From Candidatus Dadabacteria bacterium (lineage in GTDB: Bacteria > Desulfobacterota_D > UBA1144 > Nemesobacterales > JADFKM01), in NCBI GenBank assembly GCA_022564935.1, contig JADFKM010000001.1, positions 29,727 through 93,726 of the forward strand: a stretch of DNA of 64,000 bases, given 5' to 3'. The position numbers and the translations under genes were made by a program. The number at the start of each line of letters is the position of its first letter. The first letter of the stretch is position 1. The notes under the pieces were generated by a model that was not told the origin of the DNA, made no database searches, and worked only from the letters and a program-made list of their open reading frames with translations. Shown in pieces: positions 52,416 through 59,996 of the stretch.

Positions 52416-53369
52416 CTACCCCCGCATCTTCTTGAGCCTGTCGAGCTCGATGTCAAGCTCCGTGCGAAGCCCAAGGGCGTGCAGCGCCTCGTGAGCCTCC
52501 TGCAGCGATTTGCAGGGCGCCACTGCCCTTGCGGTGGACGATATGTGCTCGAACACGACGCCCGGCGACATGTAGAACGTCACCGTGGACACGAACGAGA
52601 GCGTGACACTGCGCGTGCCGCTCCTTATGGTGGTCTCGCCGTCCAGTCCCCTTGCGCATTCGGCGGGAATGCGGCTCGCCTCGGTAGGCACCACCTCAAT
52701 CGCCCGCTCCATCTCCCTCAGTGTGTCGCGGGTGATGCCCCACGAGCCGAGAATACCGCCCTCTTTAGCAATGGCGTTGAGGGAGCGCTCGACCTCTTCC
52801 TGCGTAAGCTCGCCGTCGCTTCCGAACCCGAACACGCCCATTACGGTTGGGAACTCCCGCTCCAGCTCTGTGAGCGCGGCCGTCATGATAGAGTCGGCGA
52901 GCGGGCTGAGCAGGCCGTTCTCGCTGCCGAAGGCCACTGCGTCGCCGCCGACGTCTACGCCTATGATGAGGTCTGCTCCGATTTTATCGATAGCGTGACG
53001 AAGCCCATCGGCTACGGCGCCCGGCCCGCGGTTGACGTCCACGAGCAGGGTCTCGGTGTCGAACACCTCGGCGAACCCGGCCTCTGCGAACCTGACGCCC
53101 GTGGAGGTAACGGTGTCTTTGTTCGCCCACCAGACGGTGTCGTTGATTTTCCTTGCGTTGCGGGTCTCGGTGAACTTTCTAGGCCCCGGCACCGGGTCGA
53201 ACACACTGCGCTCCCACGAAAGCCCCCCATGCACACACTCCACTCCGAACGCGCGCAGCAGGCCCGCCGTGGGGAGCGTGCCCACTATGTCGCCCCCTCC
53301 GCCTATGCCGAGCAGAATGGCCTTGCTGGAAGATTTTAGTATTTGCTCAAGAGAAGAATCCGGCGTCAA
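52416..53369 (-). CDS. DUF1152-domain protein
   Basis: This 317-residue cytoplasmic protein matches DUF1152: ILLGIGGGGDIVGTLPTAGL (a glycine-rich nucleotide-binding-type loop) near residue 18, LSWERSVFDPVPGPR, and GVDVGGDAVAFGSENGLLSPLAD near residue 135. The N-terminal half is Rossmann-like. No biochemical function is established for the family. A CCCCC/GGGGG hairpin (about 53406-53420) lies upstream. Confidence 0.82.
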   Translation of the reverse strand: MTPDSSLEQILKSSSKAILLGIGGGGDIVGTLPTAGLLRAFGVECVHGGLSWERSVFDPVPGPRKFTETRNARKINDTVWWANKDTVTSTGVRFAEAGFAEVFDTETLLVDVNRGPGAVADGLRHAIDKIGADLIIGVDVGGDAVAFGSENGLLSPLADSIMTAALTELEREFPTVMGVFGFGSDGELTQEEVERSLNAIAKEGGILGSWGITRDTLREMERAIEVVPTEASRIPAECARGLDGETTIRSGTRSVTLSFVSTVTFYMSPGVVFEHISSTARAVAPCKSLQEAHEALHALGLRTELDIELDRLKKMRG

Positions 53370-53633
53370 TTTGTTACCTCCGATTTGTCCGAGCCGTATA
53401 TATTACCCCCAGTTTGGGGGAATGAGAAACGGGGGTTGTTTGTTTGCCTAATTGTTATGGGTGCGCTGAAGAGTCTTGAGAACGCAGTACAGACCGTTTT
53501 AGTTCTTTGCGCCGCCTTTTTCAGGGCCGGGAGTCGGCGAGGGTTTGGGGGTTTCCCAGGGCTCGGGCTTCTTGCCCCCGTTGCACGGCCTCCGGGGATT
53601 GTGTGTGATAATACCCGTAAGAAAGTCCCCTCT

Positions 53634-54020
53634 TCACATACCTAGCCTCGATGGTTCTTCCCTTCCCTCCCTCCAGTGTCTTATTATATAAGGCATTGCT
53701 GCGACGGTCGCCGCTAGAAGGCCGGTTGAGATAACCGCGGCTGCCGTTCCCTCGCCCTCGGTCAACGCCCCTTTCCATGAGCGAAAGGCGAACCACGAGA
53801 GAGCCCCGGCTATTAGCAGCAGCGTGAGAAGAGAGCCGAGGGGGGCGTGTCTCCAGCCCTTTCTCATCAATATCGCCCACAGCAGCATCAGGTTCCCCGC
53901 AGCGCCGAAGGCGAGCAGGGTCCACCTGCCGCCTTGAGGGTTGGATACGAACACTAAGTATCCCACGATCAGAATTAACAGACCGTAAAGGGCCGAGACC
54001 ATTATTGCGTTTATCTGCAT
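53634..54020 (-). CDS. Small four-helix membrane protein
   Basis: This 128-residue protein has four predicted helices (about residues 5-25, 33-50, 59-77 and 90-109) and a charged tail. AGGAGGAGAG precedes the ATG. No family is recognised. Confidence 0.6.
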   Translation of the reverse strand: MQINAIMVSALYGLLILIVGYLVFVSNPQGGRWTLLAFGAAGNLMLLWAILMRKGWRHAPLGSLLTLLLIAGALSWFAFRSWKGALTEGEGTAAAVISTGLLAATVAAMPYIIRHWREGREEPSRLGM

Positions 54021-54129
54021 GAACTCTCCTCCTGGGGTTTTAGATAACGAGGGTCTTAGCTAAATTGTACATTCAAACGGAGCGGGACGGCCCCTAAAAT
54101 CACGACGCCTTGAAAATCTTCCGGCCGCC

Positions 54130-54954
54130 TCAGCGGCTCTCTGTTGTTGAGTAGAAGTACGACTCGGCTTCCTCCAGGATGCTCATGTGGTCAAGGTTGG
54201 GGATTTCAATGTACCGGGTTATCCCCGGGGCTACACCGGCAAGCTCGCGCCCCATCTCAACGGGCACTACCCCGTCTGCGTCGCCGTGTATTATGGCCAC
54301 CTGTGGCGGGTTGGGCCGCTTCGAGAGCTCGGCGAGCCTGCGCCTGTTGTCGAAGCGGTGCGTGAGAAGGTAGCAGAGAGGGTAGCCGACAGTTCGAACG
54401 GCCATGTCGCGCATCGTTGTGAACGGGGCAATTAGCAGGACGCGCTCCACGGGGCGGCGCGTCGCAAACTGAAGGGCCGCAGCGGCTCCCAGGGAGTGTC
54501 CGATTACTCCCATGCCGCTCTCGAGGGCCGAAGGCTCTACGCCCAGGTGCCGTGCGAGTGTACGGAAAGCCTCCTCTGTGGACTCGAGTATTTTAACTGG
54601 AGACGCTCGGCCCTCGTTCTCGCCGTAACCCGGGTAGTCGATGAGTAAGAAACCGTCACGGGTGTGTGGGCTTCCCTCGATAAAGCCCATCCAGTCCAGC
54701 GCGAGGGTGGCGTTGCCTCCGAACATGACCCACAACCTCCCCGGCGGCTCCTGCGGTCGCTCTCTCGGCGGCAGGTAAAAGGTCACCTGCTTGCCTTCTG
54801 TGGTAGTGTAGTCGAGGAGCAGCAGCTCTGCGGGCAGGCGAGACAAGCGCCCAGGCTCGTATGGGCGCGGGAAGTATATCATCCTGTGCTGGAGGAGGAG
54901 GAGCACAAGGGCGATGAGCGCAAAAACGAGAGCCAGGACTATGATCAATTTCAT
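54130..54954 (-). CDS. Alpha/beta hydrolase, membrane-anchored
   Basis: This 274-residue protein has one N-terminal membrane helix (about 3-22) and an alpha/beta hydrolase domain. The nucleophile is S154 in GHSLGAAAAL, the acid is Asp in IIHGDADGVVP (about 227), and the histidine is in NLDHMSI (about 257). The oxyanion region is MFGGNATLALDW. It resembles the bem46/FrsA-like hydrolases that face the periplasm. Substrate is unknown. Confidence 0.85.
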   Translation of the reverse strand: MKLIIVLALVFALIALVLLLLQHRMIYFPRPYEPGRLSRLPAELLLLDYTTTEGKQVTFYLPPRERPQEPPGRLWVMFGGNATLALDWMGFIEGSPHTRDGFLLIDYPGYGENEGRASPVKILESTEEAFRTLARHLGVEPSALESGMGVIGHSLGAAAALQFATRRPVERVLLIAPFTTMRDMAVRTVGYPLCYLLTHRFDNRRRLAELSKRPNPPQVAIIHGDADGVVPVEMGRELAGVAPGITRYIEIPNLDHMSILEEAESYFYSTTESR

Positions 54955-55057
54955 GCTTTGCTGTGATTTCGAGCGTGGAGCTGCCGGAAAATCACGAACG
55001 AAAATATAAACTAATGGACTTCGCTAATCAAAGAACCAGGCTCAATAGACTGTTGTA

Positions 55058-55081
55058 GCGCCCCCTGAGTTCGGGGGGCGC
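55058..55081. other. Strong GC hairpin between genes
   Basis: GCGCCCCC and GGGGGCGC arms with an 8-base loop form a perfect stem between the hydrolase and the next gene. There is no T tract on either strand, so its role is open. Confidence 0.4.
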
Positions 55082-55196
55082 CGTAAAGCTTTTGCTCTTC
55101 ACGGTGGCGGCAGCGATAAAATCCCTTCCATTAAGACGTTAAAAGTTATACAATATACATTAGAGGGCAACAGGAGTGTAAACGTGGGGGGCTGTG

Positions 55197-55448
55197 ATGA
55201 AGATATTGGTAAAGGAAACATGCAGCGGCGATTATAGGGTTTCTTACGACATAGGGAAGTGCTACAACCACTGGAAGCTTAACGATGCCCCTCTTTCTAC
55301 AGTCTGCACTTTTTGCCTTCTTAACGATGGGATTGCCGGAACTTTCGACAGCGAGGGCAATGCGAAGGAGTTTGCATCTTCCCTTCCCAAATGCGGCGAG
55401 CCCTTGAGGCCCCTGAGAGCGGATAAGCTTTCTACGTCACTTTTTTAG
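55197..55448 (+). CDS. Small cysteine-containing hypothetical protein
   Basis: This 83-residue protein contains five cysteines (one in ETCSGDY, one in GKCYNHW, two in STVCTFCLLND, one in PKCGEP), a spacing that could bind a metal. The ATG at 55197 follows a G-rich stretch; a GTG immediately before it is also possible. No family is recognised. Confidence 0.5.
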   Translation: MKILVKETCSGDYRVSYDIGKCYNHWKLNDAPLSTVCTFCLLNDGIAGTFDSEGNAKEFASSLPKCGEPLRPLRADKLSTSLF

Positions 55449-55826
55449 CGCCTTCTTGTCTCCATTTATCTTTCATCGCAACAAAATAGAGCTTACAGGG
55501 TTACAAAGGAATCGAGTGTTCACCCGTATACAGGCTATTCAGTGGGGACTTCCTGGGACTGGACATCATAATTCGTATATGAGAGTAGATATGGTATAAG
55601 AGCTTATTTAACAAGGAATTTTGTGGGGTATAGTAATTAACGAAAATACATTACGAGAATATTCAGGTGGGCTATTAGGAGGAACATTGGAGGAGATACG
55701 GAGTTTGGGCATTTATCTACCTGAATTAAGGTTTAACAAGCGGTGTAGATTAATCTTTCCAGGATTGTTCGTAGGCTAAGCGAGTAAAGAGAAACAGCCC
55801 GAACACCTCCCAATCACAAATCTATC
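55449..55826. other. Intergenic region
   Basis: This 378 bp AT-rich stretch contains no gene, RNA or repeat that I can support. Confidence 0.4.
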
Positions 55827-56243
55827 ATGTCGAACATTTTAGAGCTGGTGCTTGAATGCAACGATAAGTTCTATAGTGCTCTTAGCGATGGAAACCTTGA
55901 GCTGATGGAGTCCGTATGGCTCCACGACGACAAGGTGAAATGCGTCCACCCGGGATGGGACATGGTCAAAGGGTGGGATGCGGTGAAAGAAAGCTGGGAT
56001 GCCATTTTCTTCACAGGCGGCCCACTTGAGGTAAGGACCTCCAACGTGGAGTTGGAAGTCTGTGGAAAAATTGCGATGATAACGTGTGTGGAGCACATCT
56101 CACACAAGGTCGGCTCCAAAATACGAACCGGTTTTGCCCTCGCTACAAACTTTTTTGAGCGGAACGGAGATAAGTGGTTTATGATACACCACCACGCCTC
56201 CCCCGTGCCCGGACGAGGCTTGAACGACGAAAACATACAGTAA
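55827..56243 (+). CDS. SnoaL-like (NTF2-fold) protein, copy 2
   Basis: This 138-residue protein is a paralogue of 34538-34960: the same CNDKFYSALSDGNLELMESV helix, CVHPGWDMVKGWDAVKESWD, and C-terminal WFMIHHHASPVPG. The shared CVHPGW and HHHASP motifs probably mark a ligand or metal site, since three His are kept in both. Role is unknown. The copies are 21 kb apart and not locally duplicated. Confidence 0.75.
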   Translation: MSNILELVLECNDKFYSALSDGNLELMESVWLHDDKVKCVHPGWDMVKGWDAVKESWDAIFFTGGPLEVRTSNVELEVCGKIAMITCVEHISHKVGSKIRTGFALATNFFERNGDKWFMIHHHASPVPGRGLNDENIQ

Positions 56244-56489
56244 CCCCCCTTTTTCCAAGCTGGAAATACCTATGGCAGCTCGACCCCCGGCGTTTGTGCG
56301 GGGAATTGGTAAGCTATCTAATAACACACATGTGTAGACAGCGGAACTCTCAGGGCTGTGTCCGGGAATTTGCGCTCGTGTATTGTTTATACACTAACAG
56401 AACACTTCGGGTGATACTTCTTGGGTGTCGGGGTTAAGGGGAAGAACACTGAGACAACCTGCGGCTTAAAAAAAATGGAAGGTTAATGA

Positions 56490-56984
56490 CCAAACCATAA
56501 GGAGAGCGCAAGCGGACTCGGCCTTACGATGGTTTACTCTATTGTAAAGAACCACGGTGGGCATATCAAAGTGGATTCTAAAGTAGGAAAGGGGAGAATC
56601 CTTATTATGGATGATGATTCATCCGTTAGGGAAGTGGCGGGGACAATGCTCATCCATCTAGGATACACGGTGGACTATGCTTCCGATGGAGCGGAAGCCC
56701 TTTTCAAGTACGCACGCTCCCTGGAAAACGACGACCCTTATGGTCTTGTAATTATGAACCTTACGATACCGGGGGGTATGGGGGGGGGGCTTGAAGCAAT
56801 AGACAGGCTCAAGGAGATCGATCCACGAGTGTGCGCAGTAGTGTCAAGCGGGTATTCGAACGACAGGATAATAAGCGATTACTCCAAGCATGGGTTTAAA
56901 GGGGTGATTACCAAGCCATATAAGATCGAAGACCTCGGGAAGGTCGTCCATGATATATTGATCGTCCGAGGAAGTTTTAATTGA
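56490..56984 (+). pseudogene. Remnant of a third hybrid histidine kinase
   Basis: The open part (ATG 56529 on, 151 codons) starts inside the ATPase domain (ASGLGLTMVYSIVKNHGGHI, partly upstream of that ATG) and jumps straight to a receiver (RILIMDDDSSVREVAGTMLI), skipping the end of the kinase. Histidine-kinase H-box and N-box are absent. The receiver's phospho-acceptor Asp is replaced by N77 (VIMNLTIPGG versus ILDLT in the two intact kinases). One extra Gly appears in a poly-G run. It resembles the kinases at 38-42 kb closely and is almost certainly non-functional as a kinase. Confidence 0.7.
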
Positions 56985-57016
56985 CGGTCTGGCGCTGCTC
57001 TACTTCCCTTTTTACC

Positions 57017-57673
57017 TCAAGCCGGCACTTTACCGCGTTTGCCTGAGTTTCCCGGTGTGCGTACGTCACTGAGCTTGTCCACAAATTCCCTTATCTCAGC
57101 AGTTTTGATCTTCATGCTTATGCGGTTCACGACAAGCCTTGCCGTGATGTCGGCTATGGTCTCCATCTCGACCAGGTTATTCTTGACGAGCGTCTCTCCG
57201 GTGGCGCTGAGGTCGACTATCACGTCTGAGAGGCCCACTAGAGGGGCAAGCTCAACCGAGCCGTACAGTTTCACAATCTCTGCAGTTATGCCCTTCTTGG
57301 CGAAGTGCTCGCCGGTAATTCTGGGGTATTTGGTGGCCACCCTGACGACCTTTGATGAGTCCAGGCTGTAGCCCTTGGGGCCTGCTACCACCAGTTTGCA
57401 CCTGGCTATTCCCAGGTCGAGCGGCTCGTAGAGGTCGTATTTCTCCTCTATCAAAGTGTCCTTTCCCACCACGCCGCAATCGGCGGCGCCGTATTCCACG
57501 TACGCCGGCACGTCAGTGGGGCGGACGATGAGGATTTTAATCCCGTACTTTGGGTATTCGAATATCAGTTTCCTTGACTCGTTGCAGGTTCCCCCCACGG
57601 GAAGGCCGGCTTTCTTCAGGAGCACCGCTACCTCGTCGAAAATCCTTCCTCTCGATACTGCTATGGTTATCAC
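57017..57673 (-). CDS. hisG: ATP phosphoribosyltransferase, short form
   Basis: This 218-residue enzyme starts histidine synthesis by joining ATP and PRPP. Family segments are ITIAVSRGRIFDEVAVLLKK at the N-terminus, RPTDVPAYVEYGAADCGVVG, RVATKYPRIT and the PRPP-binding LVGLSDVIVDLSATGETL. It lacks the C-terminal regulatory domain, so it is the short type that needs HisZ; none is in the window. GTG 57673 is chosen: it has a GGAGGG site and overlaps the murA stop by 4 bp (GTGA). An ATG at 57688 would lengthen it by five residues. Confidence 0.92.
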   Translation of the reverse strand: MITIAVSRGRIFDEVAVLLKKAGLPVGGTCNESRKLIFEYPKYGIKILIVRPTDVPAYVEYGAADCGVVGKDTLIEEKYDLYEPLDLGIARCKLVVAGPKGYSLDSSKVVRVATKYPRITGEHFAKKGITAEIVKLYGSVELAPLVGLSDVIVDLSATGETLVKNNLVEMETIADITARLVVNRISMKIKTAEIREFVDKLSDVRTPGNSGKRGKVPA

Positions 57674-58926
57674 TGCGTTTCCCTCCAAACTCTAGCCCCT
57701 ACGGACTCTAGCTTTTTATCCAGTTTCTCATACCCCCTGTCGAGGTGGTACACCCTCGAGAGCTCGCTCCTGCCTCCGGCGGCAAGCCCGGCGAGAAGCA
57801 GGGAGGCGCTCGCTCTCAGGTCGCTTGCCATGATAGGGGCACCGCTCAGCTTCGGGACTCCCCTTACAACTGCGCTGTTGCCGACCAGTTTTATGTCGGC
57901 GCCCATGCGCCTGAGCTCGCCGGCGTGCATGAAGCGCTGGGGGAAGATATTCTCTGTTACTACGCTCAACCCCTCGGCCACGCTCATCAGAACCATCAAT
58001 TGGGCCTGCATATCTGTTGGAAACCCCGGATAGGGAAGGGTTGAAATGTCGACGCTTTTTGTCCTGCATCCTCCCTTTATCCTAACGCCGTTGTTGGTTC
58101 TCGTTAACTCGGCGCCCGTTTCGATCAGTTTTCCTGCCACCGCGCCGCAGTGCTCGAACCGGCAGTTTTTTATAGTTAGGTCACCCTTCGTCAGGACAGA
58201 GGCGACCATGAAAGTGCCTGCCTCTATTCTGTCGGGCATGACCTCGTGCATATCCACGGGCTCGAGGCTCGTTACACCCTGTATTGTTATAATGTCCTTT
58301 CCGGCCCCTTCTATTTTCGCTCCCATCTTGTTGAGTACTCCGCATAACTCCGAAACCTCGGGCTCGCAGGCTGCGTTGAGGAGCGTTGTCTGCCCATGGG
58401 CGAGCACGGCTGACAATACAACGTTCTCGGTGCCGGTAACCGTCGATATATCGAACGGAACCACACACCCCTTCAGCTTGGAGGCCGTTGCCTCCACATA
58501 TCCTTCTTTGACCTTTATGTCGGCTCCGAGCAAGCCGAATCCCTTGAGGTGCTGGTCTATGGGTCTCTCTCCGATTGCGCAACCGCCGGGAAGGGAAACC
58601 CTTGCCCTTCCGAACCTGGCGATGAGTGGGCCGAGCGCGAGCACCGAGGCTCGCATCGTCTTAACCAGCTCGTACGGGACTAGCCACTTATCCACCCCTG
58701 CTGTGTCGACGGTGAGAACACCGTCTGCGAGGTTGACCCTGGCTCCGAGCATCTCGAGCAGCTTACCCATGGTTCTCACATCGGCTAGGTCGGGCACGTT
58801 TGAGAACGTACTCACACCCTCGGCGAGAACGCAAGCTGCCATCAGCGGGAGCACCGCGTTCTTAGCACCGCTCACCGTTACCTCGCCCTCAAGCCTCCTT
58901 CCCCCTTCGATTACTATCTTCTCCAT
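57670..58926 (-). CDS. murA: UDP-N-acetylglucosamine 1-carboxyvinyltransferase
   Basis: This 418-residue enzyme makes the first committed step of peptidoglycan synthesis. The catalytic loop PGGCAIGERPIDQHLKGF keeps the cysteine that fosfomycin attacks. The N-terminal GGRRLEGEVTVSGAKNAVLP and the RASVLALGPLIARFG segments are typical, and length is normal. The start overlaps the end of prmC by 13 bp and the stop overlaps hisG by 4 bp, giving a tight prmC-murA-hisG operon. Confidence 0.96.
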   Translation of the reverse strand: MEKIVIEGGRRLEGEVTVSGAKNAVLPLMAACVLAEGVSTFSNVPDLADVRTMGKLLEMLGARVNLADGVLTVDTAGVDKWLVPYELVKTMRASVLALGPLIARFGRARVSLPGGCAIGERPIDQHLKGFGLLGADIKVKEGYVEATASKLKGCVVPFDISTVTGTENVVLSAVLAHGQTTLLNAACEPEVSELCGVLNKMGAKIEGAGKDIITIQGVTSLEPVDMHEVMPDRIEAGTFMVASVLTKGDLTIKNCRFEHCGAVAGKLIETGAELTRTNNGVRIKGGCRTKSVDISTLPYPGFPTDMQAQLMVLMSVAEGLSVVTENIFPQRFMHAGELRRMGADIKLVGNSAVVRGVPKLSGAPIMASDLRASASLLLAGLAAGGRSELSRVYHLDRGYEKLDKKLESVGARVWRETQ

Positions 58927-59789
58927 TGTCCCCTCACTACTCTGTCCAGCCCGGCGTAGTCTTTGACTACCGCGATGTCGATGAACCCTGTTTCGGCAAA
59001 AATTTCTTTGACCGCTGTGCCATGAGACTCTCCAATCTCAATTACGCAGGACCCGGGGCTTTTCAGTGCCCTGGGGGCGTCTCGGACTATATGCCTTATG
59101 ACATCAAGACCGTCTTTTCCGCCGATTAGCGCCCCGGGCGGCTCGAAATCCCTTACTTCCCTGCTCAAATCGCCGTACTCGACCTCGGACACATATGGGG
59201 AGTTCGACACTACCACATCCATTGTACCATCTCCGAGGGGGCTAAGCAGGTCGCCTTGGAGAAACTCTACTCTCCCCTCCGCGCAGAGCCTTCGTGCGTT
59301 TGAGGCGGCTACTTCGAGAGCATCTTGTGAGGAATCTATAGCGACGACTTTGGTTCCAGGCGCCTCCAGAGCTACCGTTAAGGCGATGCACCCGCATCCT
59401 GTGCCGACGTCCACGACCCCTGCGCCCTCGTGCAAAGCCCTTATTATACCCAATGCCTCCCGTACGACCAGCTCGGTCTCGGGCCTCGGTATGAGGACAT
59501 GCCTGTTTACTGAGAAGGAGCGGGAGTAAAACTCTTTCTCTTCCAGTATATAAGCAACGGGCTCCCCTGCTAGCCTGCGCTCGATTAAGGAGTCGAATGC
59601 GGCAAGGGCGCCCGAATTTACAGAGCTTTCAGGATGGGCGTAGATGTAAGCGTCTGTGGCGCCGAGGGCCTTCTTAATAAAAATGCGCGCCTCGAGCTCA
59701 GGGCTCTCCACACCCGCCCGCTTGAGCTTCTTGAGCGCCGAGCCGTATAGCTCCTTAAGTCTGGTTCCCCGCCTGCCGTGTTCGTTCAC
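58914..59789 (-). CDS. prmC: Release factor glutamine methyltransferase
   Basis: This 291-residue enzyme methylates the GGQ glutamine of RF1 and RF2. It has a helical N-terminal domain (about 1-80), the EFYSRSFSVNRHVLIPRPET segment, SAM motif I VVDVGTGCGCIALTVAL, and the substrate motif, which reads NSPY (N196-Y199) instead of the usual NPPY. The prfA gene commonly upstream is missing; a ~200 bp intergenic region precedes it. It is the first gene of the prmC-murA-hisG operon. Confidence 0.92.
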   Translation of the reverse strand: MNEHGRRGTRLKELYGSALKKLKRAGVESPELEARIFIKKALGATDAYIYAHPESSVNSGALAAFDSLIERRLAGEPVAYILEEKEFYSRSFSVNRHVLIPRPETELVVREALGIIRALHEGAGVVDVGTGCGCIALTVALEAPGTKVVAIDSSQDALEVAASNARRLCAEGRVEFLQGDLLSPLGDGTMDVVVSNSPYVSEVEYGDLSREVRDFEPPGALIGGKDGLDVIRHIVRDAPRALKSPGSCVIEIGESHGTAVKEIFAETGFIDIAVVKDYAGLDRVVRGQWRR

Positions 59790-59996
59790 AAAGAGAATCT
59801 ATCTCCTCGGAAAGGGGATTTCAAGCCGTTAGTTTCTGGCACTGTATTTGCATCTTGACACATTAGCTTGATCTATGATAGTTTAGTAAGTTACTACTCA
59901 CTGTATGTATAATAAGGGTGCAACTCAAGCGCTCAATGTAAGGCGGGGTTTCTGCATTTATAGGGGGATGTTCAGACCAAGCGTAGGGAGACGATC

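Noticed and set aside
52479-53339. 286-codon plus-strand open frame
   Set aside because: It is antisense to the DUF1152 gene, and its translation is His/Arg-rich with no motif.
53406-53420. CCCCC/GGGGG hairpin as a terminator
   Set aside because: The stem is only 5 bp with no T tract, and it lies upstream of the DUF1152 start, not after a gene.
58046-58966. 306-codon plus-strand open frame
   Set aside because: It is antisense to murA, which has all catalytic motifs.
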